Shown: positions 10,191-21,406 of the stretch, piece by piece
Numbering within the stretch: position 1 is the stretch's first letter
Layout of the letters: each line of letters opens with the position of its first letter
Assembly: GCA_001599755.1 (NCBI GenBank)
Contig: BCHX01000001.1
Location: forward strand, 3,596,001 to 3,660,000
DNA from: Gliomastix tumulicola
Taxonomy: Eukaryota > Ascomycota > Sordariomycetes > Hypocreales > Bionectriaceae
Reading direction: 5' to 3'
Length of the DNA stretch: 64,000 nucleotides
Translations under genes and position numbers: made by a program
The notes under the pieces: model-generated
Database searches by the model: none
Told to the model about the DNA's origin: nothing
Seen by the model: only the letters and a program-made list of their open reading frames with translations

Positions 10191-13100
10191 ATGGCACCTG
10201 ATGCGGCATCTGGACGTCGTTCAGCTTCCCCCGAGACCTCTGGCCGGGATTCGCCAATCCCACGACAATGGAGGAACCAGCAGGGAGGAGGTACGTCGAG
10301 CGCAATCACTTGCTGTACCGTTGGCCTTTATGGGATTCTGACCTATATCTCTAGAGGAACATCTCCTAAAAGACAAGACTTTTCGAAAATACGCAGCCGT
10401 GGTTGACAAGGCGCTGGCCCTCTTCGAGACGGCATTGGAAGAATGGGCCGACTACATCTCTTTCCTCAACCGACTCCTCAAGGTCTGCCGCCGCGAAAGA
10501 CATATGATTTACAAGGAAAGAGGAACCTCCTTGCTAACTGCTATCCCTGCTCCTAGGCTCTCCAATCGCGACCATCTACTGTCACGACGATCCCCTCCCG
10601 AGCTCTTGTCGCAAAACGACTGGCGCAATGCCTCGACCCAACTTTGCCCTCGGGCGTACACCAGAAGGCGCTCGAGGTTTACAGCTATGTGTTCCAAGTC
10701 ATTGGGGCAGATGGACTGTCTAGGGACCTGCCGCTCTATCTCCCCGGGCTCGCCTCAGTCCTGTCATTTGCTTCCCTATCGGTCCGGTCGCCGTATCTCG
10801 ACATATTAGAACGACGGTTTCTTGGGCTTGATCCAAAATCGCTGCGGCCAGCAATGAAATCCATCATACTTGCTCTGCTCCCTGGGCTCGAGGACGAGAC
10901 TGCCGAAGACTTCGATCGTACGATGAAAGTGCTCGCGAGGTTCAAGGAAGCGATTCGGCCCTCGGATAGCGAGCTGTTGACGAACGATCACGCAACTGGT
11001 GATGACTATTTCTGGCAATGTTTCTTTCTCGCCTCCATCACTAGTCACGGCCGCCGCCCTGGAGCGCTTGCCTATCTTACACGTTACCTACCGTCACAAG
11101 GCCCTCTAGCAACAAAAGAGGGAGGGGAAGCTAGCACTCCTTCCGGCGGTGGACTGGGTGACAGGGTATCTGCTGTGGTAACATCCCCAGAACCTGGGCT
11201 GCTGGTTCGGTGCTTTGCAAGTGGGCTGTCAGACGACCAGCTGCTAATACAACGTGGATTCTTGGACCTCCTTGTGACTCACCTGCCACTGAGTTCCAAG
11301 GTTCTGCGTTCCAAGGTGAAAGCAGACGACTTGCAACTGCTGCTGAAGGCTGCCGTGGGAGTTGTGACAAGAAGGGACATGAGCTTGAACCGTCGGCTAT
11401 GGGTGTGGTTGTTGGGCCCTGAACCAGCAGGAGGGGACCATGACCACAACCCAGAATCGCCTGCAACAGCGTCAAACCCGCAGCAAACATACTTCAACTC
11501 GAAGACGAGCTATTTCGAGGAATTCACACTTCAGCCACTCACCTCAACGTTACTCGCGATGATAAGACAGAGCACGCAAACGAACCCCACAGAGCGAGCG
11601 CGCCCATACAGGATATGCTTGTCGCTAATGGATATATGGGAAGTCAGCGGCCTGATAATCCCTGAAGTCTTTCTTCCGATGGTTCAGAACGTACGGGAAT
11701 TCAAGGAGCAGGCGTCGTCGAAAGCCGCCTTCGCCGAAGTCTTGCGAAGTGCTAGTTTCTTCTTCAACGGAATCGAAAGCGGCATCATATATGGCGAGCT
11801 TGTTGGGCAACTTGCCAAAGCTCTGAGCCCGAGCAGTCTCAGCACGGATGAAAGACTAGATAAGCTATCTCTGGTGGACTTCGTTCTCGCGAATTTCAAC
11901 GTGCGCGAAGAAGAGATGGTCACAACACATGCTCCTCTCTCCTGCTTAGCTGCTTTGTGCATGCTGCAGGATTTGAGGGCTCGTCGAAAGTCGTCAGGGC
12001 CTTCAGATGTAGTGTCCGAGAAGGCTCTCAGTGTTGTCGTGTCTCTGCTCGAACTTGTCCCTGGGAGAGCTTTCCCTAGTGATCCATCGCTGGCGCAGGT
12101 AATCAAGGGCAAGGAGCACAATGACACCCTTTCACTTTCTAGCGCAGAAGTGCTGGAACAAATACAGCAGTTCTACGTGCAGGCACAGGGAAATGTCGAG
12201 GCCATGCCGCCGCCGCTCGGCACTCAGGAGACGGGCGAGCTTCTGCTCCGAAAGTGTGTGCAGCTCATTTGCGACGATGCGCCGCATGCTGAGTTGGTCG
12301 TGCGTATCTTGACGCTCTGCCTGACCAAGGTGCCGTCATTTTATGTACTTGACACTGAGACGTTGATGAGCCATCTTCAGAGTCTTCTTGACCAGTCATC
12401 ATCTCTGACGTTTGCCAGCTTCACGTCAATTGTTGAGCTGTCTACCGAGCTGCATGCGGCCGAGCGAATAGAGACAAAGGCGCTGTCTCAAGTCGCTACT
12501 CAGCTGGTAAAATATGCATGGTCGTTTCTGTCAGCATCAAAGCCCAAGTATCACGTCGAAACAGTGCGCTCTCTGTGGCACCTGCAGACCGCTCTCTCTC
12601 TTTCAAGCCGTGATATCGAAGCTTCCCTGTCATCTTTGATAGCAGCTTCGACAGGTGATGAGACAGACGTCTCTGCTCAGGTTGATAGAGGGCACAGATT
12701 CACTGTTCTATGGTCACACACACTCCAGGACAACCCCTCTGACCGTCGAGTACCCAAGACACCCGGTCTCGAAAACCGATCTGTGACAAGATTGCCGGGT
12801 ATGGACTACTTTGAAGTAATGCTCACCCGGCCCTTGTTCCTCATTCTAGATGCTCTGCTTGATGAGAGGACACAAGAGTTCATGGCGGTCAAGTCATGGC
12901 TGCAGAATATGATTGGCATTGACAGGTAAGTCAATTGGCCTTTGCTCCATCCCAGGCCCCAGCTAACCTTTTTGCTTTCAAGACTCTTCCTCATCTTCGT
13001 CCACAAACTATGCGAGATCGACTTTTTGCAAGAGATCAGACAAGACGTCAGTGCCGACCTGACAAATACCCAGCCAGCAGCACTTACAGAAGACGACGAT

Positions 13101-16100
13101 CTTGACTTGTGCTTATACTATCTTCAAACATTTTCCAACGTGCTTAGGCACTCTGGAGACGTGTCAAAGACTGTCTTGGCCACCAAACATGTTTCAATAA
13201 AGGGGCAGCATATCCAGATTAGCTGTGAGTATTGTCCCGACAAGACTGAAACCTTCAGAATCGCTGACTGCTTGCATAGCTGGAGGAGAAGAAGATGATC
13301 CGACTCTCCAGGACTTCTTCATCCGGGTCTGTGTACGATGTATCACCGGAGACGCCAGTGCATCCTCAAATGAGCATGTCCGGGATCGAGTGTCTAAGCT
13401 CCATCGCTTTGCTTTGGGAACATTGCATCAGTTCTATCTGAGCCGCCATGCTACATCTCTTCCAGGGCCCGAGTTGGAGAACATTCTCTTTGACAGATTA
13501 GGAAAGGCTATTGGCAGCTCTGATTCATACGTTCAAGTCCTCCTGCTTGACGTTATACTCAGCACGCTGAAACTACGCGAGACCACAGCGACGGAGCATT
13601 TACCGCCGCCGCCTCTGGAGAAGAGGTCAACAGGCCTCGATGCTCCGCGAACAAGCCGACCGTCTATCGCTGTGAGCGATTCTCAGCCTCAGTCTCAGCC
13701 GCCGCCGCCACCGCCGCCACAGTTACTGAAGTGCCTTCAAGCAGCTCTTGCCTCCCAAGGCAGCAGGCCAGTTTTAGACAGCTGGATAAGCTTCCTGACG
13801 GAGAGCTTGCCGTTCTACGCGGAATCCATCTTTCAAGTTCTGATACCCCTTGTCGAAACGCTGTGCGCTCAGATCGGATCGACCTTTTCCAGCCTGCGGC
13901 ACACCTTCCTTTCCGGATCTACCGACACTAAGGAGGACTCGGCAGCACCTGAGTCAACTCTGATCTATCTGTTGAACGGCCTAGAGCAAGTTCTTGCTCG
14001 ATCTCACGATCAGCTCTTGGCCGAGGAGGCGCGAGCACAGCTTCTCAAGGGTCCGGATCAGCCACAGTCTATTTTTGGTAGCATGGTGTCTGGTGTTTTC
14101 CAGTCTGACGGGCGTCATACCCGCTCGGCCACGGCAAACGACCGTCTCACAGTCCATCTTGCTTTCCAAGACGCTACCAGGATGTGCTACAGAATATGGT
14201 CATGGGGCCTGGGCGAAGAAGCCTCGCAGCAAGACCCGAGCTCAGCGTCATCCTTCAACTATACCTGCCTGCGTATGCGGAACCGCGCAAGACGTCTCCT
14301 GGAGCATCTCTTCACCGCTGAGACATTGGAATGTCTTGAGACGGTCATTGACATCTGGAAGAGCTCGGGTACATCTGCAGGTAAATCAGAAGTCTTCAAT
14401 CTGCTCTCTGCCCTTGAAGCATCAAGACCGAGACACACCGTTCCCGCGCTCTTCAACTCCATCTACAGCCGAACAAACCCTGCAGCCCTGGACCCGTCAC
14501 GCAAATCGACGATGACAATCTCCGTGGAGGACTCTGACCTCGTCGTTTTCTTGGTCGAGTACGCACGGTCGCTGGATGACGATGCCATGGACGAGATCTG
14601 GCAGGACTGCATCGTTTTCCTGAAGGACCTCCTCGGCAATCCTTTCCCGCATCGCCAGAATCTGACAAGCCTTCTCGAGTTCACGGCCATACTGGGTGAG
14701 AAGGTGGACAACACAAACTTCGGCGAGCAGCGGAAGATGCGGCGAGAACTCGGGGTAAGTGGAACTCCGTGGCAGTATGTCGATTCCATGTGTTTACTAA
14801 CACCTATAATAGGATCTGTTCCTTCGACTGCTCACTGCTCTGTTCACGACCAGGCCCATCTCCTTCTCAGAATCGAGTCTTAACGGGGCATCTGAGAAGA
14901 CATCGGACCGTCGCACTACGTCAACCACTGGCAGTGAGGGGCCTGAAGAAGTTGTAGCCAGCTTATCACTCATCGTGCCGACCCTACCGAAGGTACTAGT
15001 CGAGACTGATCGTGTCCTGTCGGCGGCCACATCCATCTCCACGAACGTCATTGTGCCCACCATCAAATCTAAGAACTTTCCCGACTCTGTCTCTCAGCAC
15101 ACCCTGCGGCTTCTGCATGAGCTGTCTAGACTCCAGAACAACCAGAAGACGTGGAAGAAGGACGTGGGCGAGGCGCTGAACGACACGAGGTTCTTTGGTA
15201 TGAACGTGGATCTGGTCGAGGAGGGCTGGCTTCCTCTACTCAAGCAGTGGATTAACACGGACAAGGAAAGGCTGGCAGAGATTGTCAACCGGATCACTGC
15301 GCCGACGACGGCCGGCATTGTGTTTGGCGTCGGTGCAACGTCGGCACGGCTCGAAGCCGATCGGAAGACTCAGATCAATCTCAGGAGGATCGCCACTCTT
15401 GTCCTGGCAGCTGCAGATGATGCGTTCGTGACGGACCTGCCAGGCATTGTTGCGAAGCTGGTTGAGCTCTTGGCGGCGACAGCTACCTCTTCGCCGTCAT
15501 CTGCTACGCGAGGAGACGTCTACATGGTCATCAGAACGCTGGTTCTCAAGATGAGCCCTGTTCACCTGGCGATGCTGTGGCCCGTGGTCAATGCCGAGCT
15601 GCACACGGCCATATCATCTGTCGCGGCCGCAGATAATAGCACGGTCGCCGACACGTACGGCAATGCGGCGGTGCTCCAGGCCTGCAAGCTCCTGGATCTT
15701 CTCATCTGCGTTGCACCAGATGACTTCCAGCTGCACGAGTGGCTCTTCATCACGGATACCATCGACGCTGTCCACCGATACTCGGGATCCCAGCCGGTCG
15801 CCCTGGTAGACGAGCTATCCGAGGAGCTGGGCAGCAGTACGATAATGACGGAGTCGACAGCGGCACAGATGATCGCCAACAGCTCTCACAGGCGACCGCT
15901 ACTTGGGCCTGGAGGTCTAGGTGACGGGGTGAATATTGAGGTGCGGAGGGATGAGCTGGTGGCTAAGGTCCTCCGGCCTTTCTTCGGGCAGCTGAGTATC
16001 TTCGCCTTCGAATCTACGTATGCCATGACGGCACTGGATCGCCGGCACTGTGTGCAAGGCGTGCTCAAGGATCTGTTTGACGAGCGGAGCATAGCGAGAG

Positions 16101-16108
16101 CGTTGTAA
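10191..16108 (+). CDS. DOP1: Dopey family protein (DopA/Dop1)
   Basis: Six exons: 10191-10290, 10355-10482, 10557-12925, 12983-13224, 13280-14754 and 14813-16108, giving 1869 aa. All five introns are GT-AG, 55-74 nt, and each junction preserves the frame. The N-terminal Dopey domain begins right after intron 1 (KYAAVVDKALALFETALEEW) and continues across exons 2-3. The rest is the long helical repeat-like body typical of the family, interrupted by low-complexity stretches such as a proline run near 13690. In yeast Dop1 acts with Neo1 and Mon2 in endosome-Golgi traffic; in Aspergillus nidulans DopA is needed for normal morphogenesis and development. It converges with the bZIP gene (163 bp apart). 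Confidence 0.93.
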
Positions 16109-16271
16109 TGGCCATGATAGAACGTGTATAAAATGAAATGCGCGCCTAACTAGTACCTACCTACCTACCCAAGCAAGACATGACGATATTCCTCGTGAGG
16201 CTCATAGTAAATCCGAAACAAACCAACAAAAGAATATAAATGAGAGGATCTTGGGAAAAAATTAAAGCCTG

Positions 16272-17574
16272 CTATAAGAAGTCAAACCCAATCGATTGTT
16301 GCATCTCCCAGAGCGCCGGATCCATAACCCTGCTCACGACGCTCTCAAACGCCTCCCTCTCTATCACGGCGCCGTAGTGCAGACACTTCACCAGCCCCCT
16401 CAGCTCCTTCTTAAACGTCGCGAGCGTCGATCCGGGGCCCTCGGGCACGAGCAGCGCGACGGGATACCGATCCGCGAGCTCGAACCAGGCCTGCACGGGC
16501 GTGAGCTCCAGGTCGCCCGGGTTCAGCGACGACGCGAGGCCGCGGAGGTCCTGCAGGGAGATGTGCGGCGCGGACCAGGCGAGCGTGGGCGACGGCGAGG
16601 AGGAGGGGGAAGAGGCAGCGGGGGAAGGAGAAGAAGAGGCAACGGTGGTGGCGGCGGCGGTGCCTTCGGGCGGCGTCGGCGGGAGCATGGACGGGCAGGC
16701 GACCTGCTCCGGGGTGATGGAGGAGGGGAGGGCCTTGCGGTCCTTGTAGATGGACTCCGGGGCGGTGGCCATGCAGTAGGCGCTGGCCATGAGGGTGTGG
16801 CCTGTGCCCTCGTTTGTGACGGTCTGGAGGACGCGGTGGGCGATGTTGTGCTCGGAGTGGAAGTGGTTCCAGCAGATGTGCTCGAGTCTAAATAAGTAAG
16901 TGTCAGTGACATGACATGAAGAACGAGTGAGTCTGCGGTAGAAGAGATACACACGAGAGGATGAAGTTGATGGCCGTCTCCTCCTGAGCCATGGTCAGCC
17001 ACACCTCGTCATGGCTATTATACGGACTCGACCGCGGCTGACTCTGCTCCACGCTCGGATGATCCGACAGCGCAGAGCTGATACTGAACGCCGGCGTCCC
17101 CATGGCCTCGTCCACGGCCAGCGTCACCGTCACCTGCTGCCCGCTCCAGTCCGTTACACTCCGCTGCTGCTGCTGCTGCTGCTGATGCCGCCGCCGCCGC
17201 CGCTCGCCGTCAGGATCGATCCCGGCCGCGGCCAGCCTCCGTCTCAGCCCTTCGTTCTCCCCCCTCAGCTCGGCGGCCGCCCTCTCCGCCGCCGCGATCA
17301 GCTCCCGGTACTCGCCGACCTCGCGCTCCAGCTCGGTGATCTGGTTCGCCTTGCGCTGCCGGTGCCGGATCTGCGCGCTGCGGACCTGCGCGCGGCGCGC
17401 CTGCGACTGCTTCGTCTTGGAGGTGGTGCCGCTGCTGCCCGCACCGTCGTCCGAGGTCGTCGACATGGCGGTCCTGGAGGTGGTGGTGGTGGTGGTGGTG
17501 GTGGTGTCGCCTTCTTCAGCACCAGCGCTGCTGCTGCCGCCGGCCTTGCTGCCCGACTTAAAGAAGGCCCTCAT
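16272..17574 (-). CDS. bZIP transcription factor with a non-canonical basic region
   Basis: Exons are 17574-16955 and 16887-16272 (411 aa); intron 16888-16954 starts GTGTGT and joins NFILS to LEHICW. A Thr/Ser-rich leader is followed by a basic region at residues 55-76 and a leucine-zipper-like coiled coil to about residue 115 (L82, L103, L110). In the basic region the position of the invariant DNA-contacting Asn is Val64, while the conserved Arg (R72) is kept. A polyglutamine run lies near residue 132. The C-terminal half contains a predicted helical segment starting at the exon junction, then a Ser/Pro/Ala linker and a conserved-looking final 100 residues. This resembles a fungal bZIP subgroup with an AQVRxAQ basic region; target genes are unknown. 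Confidence 0.82.
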
Positions 17575-18236
17575 CGTGGATCAGAGACACTGCTTTATAA
17601 GCGCCGATTTTGGATTTGATTTTTTTTTACACTTGTCGTCGCTGCCAGCACCACATGGACAGCCCAGGCCCATGGCGTTTTTCGTGAAAGAACAAAGTCC
17701 TCTTTGACGATCTTGGCCTTGCCTCTTATTGGTGGGTTCGAGGAGATGCGCTGCCATCCGTGTGTGGAATCTGAGATCCGGTGCGAAGGGATGTGGAATC
17801 TAATGATCCATCATGGGGAAGGAACGACCGGCGCTGTCGAAAAGCGGGGGTTCCTGCCGCTTGATGTGGAATCATGCAAGTCTCTGGATGGATCCGCCGA
17901 AAACATCGATCACTTCAACGCACGTCACGTCACCAACGCACGTCACGTCACATCACATACTAGTAGAATAGTAGGTACGCACACTGCAATATTGATTGGA
18001 TCCTTCTTTTGATTTCGTTCCCCTCGCAGCTTTTGAATAAAGAAGAAAGAAAAAAAAAAAAAAAAAAGGGCAGAAAATACCGAGACGCCTCGCTTATAGA
18101 GGGCCAAATCAGCCAGCCATATATCCTTCCATCTCCAACGCCGTCAAATACAATCGAAATCACACCTGCGCCCGCCCTGGGCAAGGCATGTGTATACAAC
18201 CAGTCTAACATGGCAAAAGGTGCTCAGACGCATAAA
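17575..18236. promoter_or_regulatory. Upstream region of the bZIP gene and 3' region of RRN3
   Basis: This 662-bp stretch has no supported gene. It contains a direct repeat ACGCACGTCACGTCACATCACA-like block near 17919-17957 (two ACGCACGTCACGTCAC copies, 17920-17954), rich in TCACGTCA-like bZIP/CRE half-sites, and an A17 run at 18051-18067. Confidence 0.5.
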
Positions 18237-20375
18237 TCACGTCTCATCTTCAAAGACCTCACTGTCCGTCGCAGTGCCCTCGACGTACTCCCCAATCTCC
18301 TCCTCGTCCTCCTCCATATCGTCGCTATCCTCATCCTCCTCGTCGGCATTCAGCCCAGGCACCGCTCTCCAGTGCACGTAGTCGCCCTCAAGCCATCTCT
18401 TGCTGTTAGGAAGCTGATACGGGTCGAAGGGGAAGTAAGGGTCCAGCTGGTGGTAGCTCTCGTCTCCCGATGACTCGAATCCCGTCTCTCGTAGCGCACC
18501 TCCCGTCGAGTACGTGTTCATGTACTGCGTAAGACGGAGCCGCTTGTTCGCCTCGATCAGAGGGTACACGTACATGAACCCGAGCCGGTGCGCAAGTCGT
18601 GCAAACTCCTCGACGATGACGGGCGCGCAGACCTTGAGGGGGTTGAACTTGCCCAGCAGGTGTCGTTGCAGCTGCTGTCTTGTTGTCCCATACCACTCCA
18701 CGTCCTGCCCGATGTACGACGCCGGATCGTCCGGATCCACGAACTCAGGCACCGAGACCACAAGATCCTGCCACCGGAAGCAGAAGATGTACATTGCTGC
18801 TTGTACTAGGTTGTAGTAGTGGAAATGTCTTCTCAGGTCGGGGCCGCGACATGTGCTCTCGTTCTTGTCGTGGAATTCGTTCATGTGCAGGATGAGGAGG
18901 TCGAAAATAGACTGCACATCCTTGCGGGGAACGTGGGCTCCTCGGGCCACGAAGCTCGCCAGGTAAGCCACGCATGCCTGCTTGAGAATGCTCGGCGTGT
19001 TCTTTGCGAATGCCGCTTGCATCATCTGCCCGAGGAAGGCGTCTGAAAGTCGTTCGTGCATCTGGGCAAAGTGGAAGACGAGGAACTGCGTGTGGCGCGA
19101 CTTGTATGTCGGGAGAACCATATGCTCAAACTCTCGGAGGAGGATGACAAAGCTATCGTAGGCCTGATTTGATGCAGGGTTCGGCTCGATGAGGGGCGTA
19201 AAGTAGGCGAACAGTGTATCCAGCATGGCATCCATCTTCTCTACCCGCTCCTTGATCGCCTTGATCCTCGCCGCCTCGACGTCGTAATCTGGGTCGTCGC
19301 TAGCAAGAGACTCCGTATCGCTGTCGTCATCGTCGTCCTCCTCCCATTGCGCGGGGTCTTTCTGGTGCTCGCGTAGCGTATACATGACGGCAGCCGTAAT
19401 ATCGTCGTCCAAGTCTTCGAGGTCGACCTGCATCTGCGAATCGATCTTGACAACGCGATCTAGGATAAGATCTAGGATGTCCTCTGTAAGAGCGGGTGCG
19501 TACTCTTTCAGAAGAAACATGTTGTGGATGTAGGCCATGTGCACCCGCAACGAGTCGTCGGGGAACGGGAACTTTGAGCTGAGGAAGCTCTTGAGTACCG
19601 GCATGGCAGACGGGAAGATCTCCAGGAGGTGTCGAATCGACTTGTGTAGTCTCGTCCGCATCGTGTCGCGGCTCACCTCGGAGAAGTCTGACACACTCCA
19701 CAATGATGATCTGGTGGCTGTGAAGTAGTCGACCATCATCGAGAGGACCGGAGCGAGGTAGGATCCCTGGGCGCTTATCAGAGCGGCCACGAAGTGTGTA
19801 AATATCCTGGCGAATTCGTCGTCTCGGCCCAGCCACGAGCACTTCAGGACGGTTTTGACGAGACCGTTGCACTCCCTTTCCTTCAGGAGGGGCATGGAGC
19901 TGGTCAGGGCAATGACGTAGGCGCGTAGCTCCTGGGGCTTGAGCGTGTCGTCGGGCTCCCCCACCACGGGCTGCAGGTACGGCTGCTTATCATTGGAGAA
20001 GTATTCCTTGAGGATATCGTATGGGCCGTCGTTGCCGCGGAGGTGTTCCTGGAGGGCCTCCCTCACCTCCCGCTTGAATTCGTCCATGGTCCTGTCGCCG
20101 ACCATGCGGGTGGTGTTTCGAGCGAGGTCGAAGTCAACCTTGCGATATTTGCTTGGCGTCTCGAGAGTGTCCATGTTGTCATCGAGCCCGGCATCGTCGG
20201 CCTTTCGCCTTCCGAGGATTGAGGATGGCTTTAGGATTGATTTGACCGGCGTCGCGGTCCTGGCGTGCTCGAGGAGAGCTGTTGAGGTCGGCATAGGGAG
20301 AGGCAGCGGATCAGAAAAGGCGATCCGGAGCCTGGCGAAATTGCTTTGGTCGGATATATGAACAGGTATAGGCAA
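18237..20375 (-). CDS. RRN3: RNA polymerase I-specific transcription initiation factor Rrn3 (TIF-IA)
   Basis: A single exon of 712 aa. Rrn3 binds RNA polymerase I and makes it initiation-competent at rDNA promoters, coupling rRNA synthesis to growth. Family features are the all-helical HEAT-like body from about residue 120 (for example YVIALTSSMPLLKERECNGL), the acidic insertion around residues 345-362 following TLREHQKDPAQWEED, and the conserved blocks LDTLFAYFTPLI, WQDLVVSVPEF and FNPLKVCAPVIVEEFARLA. The C-terminus is a long acidic tail (about the last 40 residues), which is also typical. A second Met at residue 28 could be the start instead; the first 27 residues look ordinary and are kept. 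Confidence 0.94.
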   Translation of the reverse strand: MPIPVHISDQSNFARLRIAFSDPLPLPMPTSTALLEHARTATPVKSILKPSSILGRRKADDAGLDDNMDTLETPSKYRKVDFDLARNTTRMVGDRTMDEFKREVREALQEHLRGNDGPYDILKEYFSNDKQPYLQPVVGEPDDTLKPQELRAYVIALTSSMPLLKERECNGLVKTVLKCSWLGRDDEFARIFTHFVAALISAQGSYLAPVLSMMVDYFTATRSSLWSVSDFSEVSRDTMRTRLHKSIRHLLEIFPSAMPVLKSFLSSKFPFPDDSLRVHMAYIHNMFLLKEYAPALTEDILDLILDRVVKIDSQMQVDLEDLDDDITAAVMYTLREHQKDPAQWEEDDDDDSDTESLASDDPDYDVEAARIKAIKERVEKMDAMLDTLFAYFTPLIEPNPASNQAYDSFVILLREFEHMVLPTYKSRHTQFLVFHFAQMHERLSDAFLGQMMQAAFAKNTPSILKQACVAYLASFVARGAHVPRKDVQSIFDLLILHMNEFHDKNESTCRGPDLRRHFHYYNLVQAAMYIFCFRWQDLVVSVPEFVDPDDPASYIGQDVEWYGTTRQQLQRHLLGKFNPLKVCAPVIVEEFARLAHRLGFMYVYPLIEANKRLRLTQYMNTYSTGGALRETGFESSGDESYHQLDPYFPFDPYQLPNSKRWLEGDYVHWRAVPGLNADEEDEDSDDMEEDEEEIGEYVEGTATDSEVFEDET

Positions 20376-21406
20376 TAGATAGTCGGCGGTTGCGAATGTG
20401 CGTGGCGTGTCGGGGTTGCACTTTTGTTAATTGGCTAGAAGGCGGGTATGATCATAGACTGGAAGATGTGTTGTGCGAGCGACTCCACGGAGCTGCCAGT
20501 CATTATAGATGCATCTGCCGCCTCCAGGTCGTCATGCGATGGTTGGTTTGCCTTCCACGTCAAGAGATGAAGCCAGGCCAGGGGACGACAGGCGGAGGAG
20601 GGGCGGTAAGGATTTTTTTTCGTGGAGGTGGGTAGGTTGTGAAGGCATCAACACCATTTTTCTTTTCTTTTTTTCCCCATCTCTGTGAGGTAACTCGTTC
20701 GTGTCGATTGGGTGGCGGGCAGGTGGGGCAAGTGGGGTCAGCGCACGTGCCTCAGAGTCATTCACGCCTCAGACTCATCACGACTCAATCTGGCTCACTC
20801 ATATTGATGAATGGTGAAAAGGATGAATGAGATGAAAAAATCGTCATTCCCTTATTCACCGTCGCATTGTCAAAAGATATCTTGTTGCCAGTGCCAATTT
20901 CATTAAAAACAACTATCTTCAAGACGCAGAGCTGTTTGCATAGCCGTTGTCTGCATCCAGTAACTCTGCGGGCTGTCGTAAATCGAAACCGCTGCCTGCC
21001 TCGAGTCTGCCTCCCAGGCCGAGAGGCTTGAGACCAACAGAAGAAAACATACCATAAAAGAATGGATCCAAAAAGAAGATCTATCGCGTATCCGATCAGG
21101 GGTGGAAATCACCCCGGAGCTTTTCCCCGTCCGACACCTTTTCCCCGTGTACTCTGTCGATGTCCTCCACCGACAACTCCCACACGCCGAGCACCGTCCT
21201 GTCCACTGTTGACAGGTCCGGTATTCTGTGACAAACCCAGTCTAACCCGCCGAATATTCGTACACATGACCCGATCCCACGTGCGCAGATGACATGGCTG
21301 TGGTGGAGGCTCCTGCCATCGAGAGCCTCACTAGAGCATGGTACGCCTCGCACCCGATGGCCATTCGACACATACGCACAACAGGACACAGGCGCAGCTA
21401 CTGCAG
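20376..21406. promoter_or_regulatory. Upstream region of RRN3 and 3' region of HAP3
   Basis: No gene is supported in this 1.03-kb stretch. Upstream of RRN3, a small cluster of recognisable motifs is present: ATTGG (CCAAT on minus) at 20707-20711, CACGTG at 20744-20749, and three near-matches to TGA(C/G)TCA at 20754-20760, 20771-20777 and 20781-20787. Motif matches this short can occur by chance. Confidence 0.45.
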
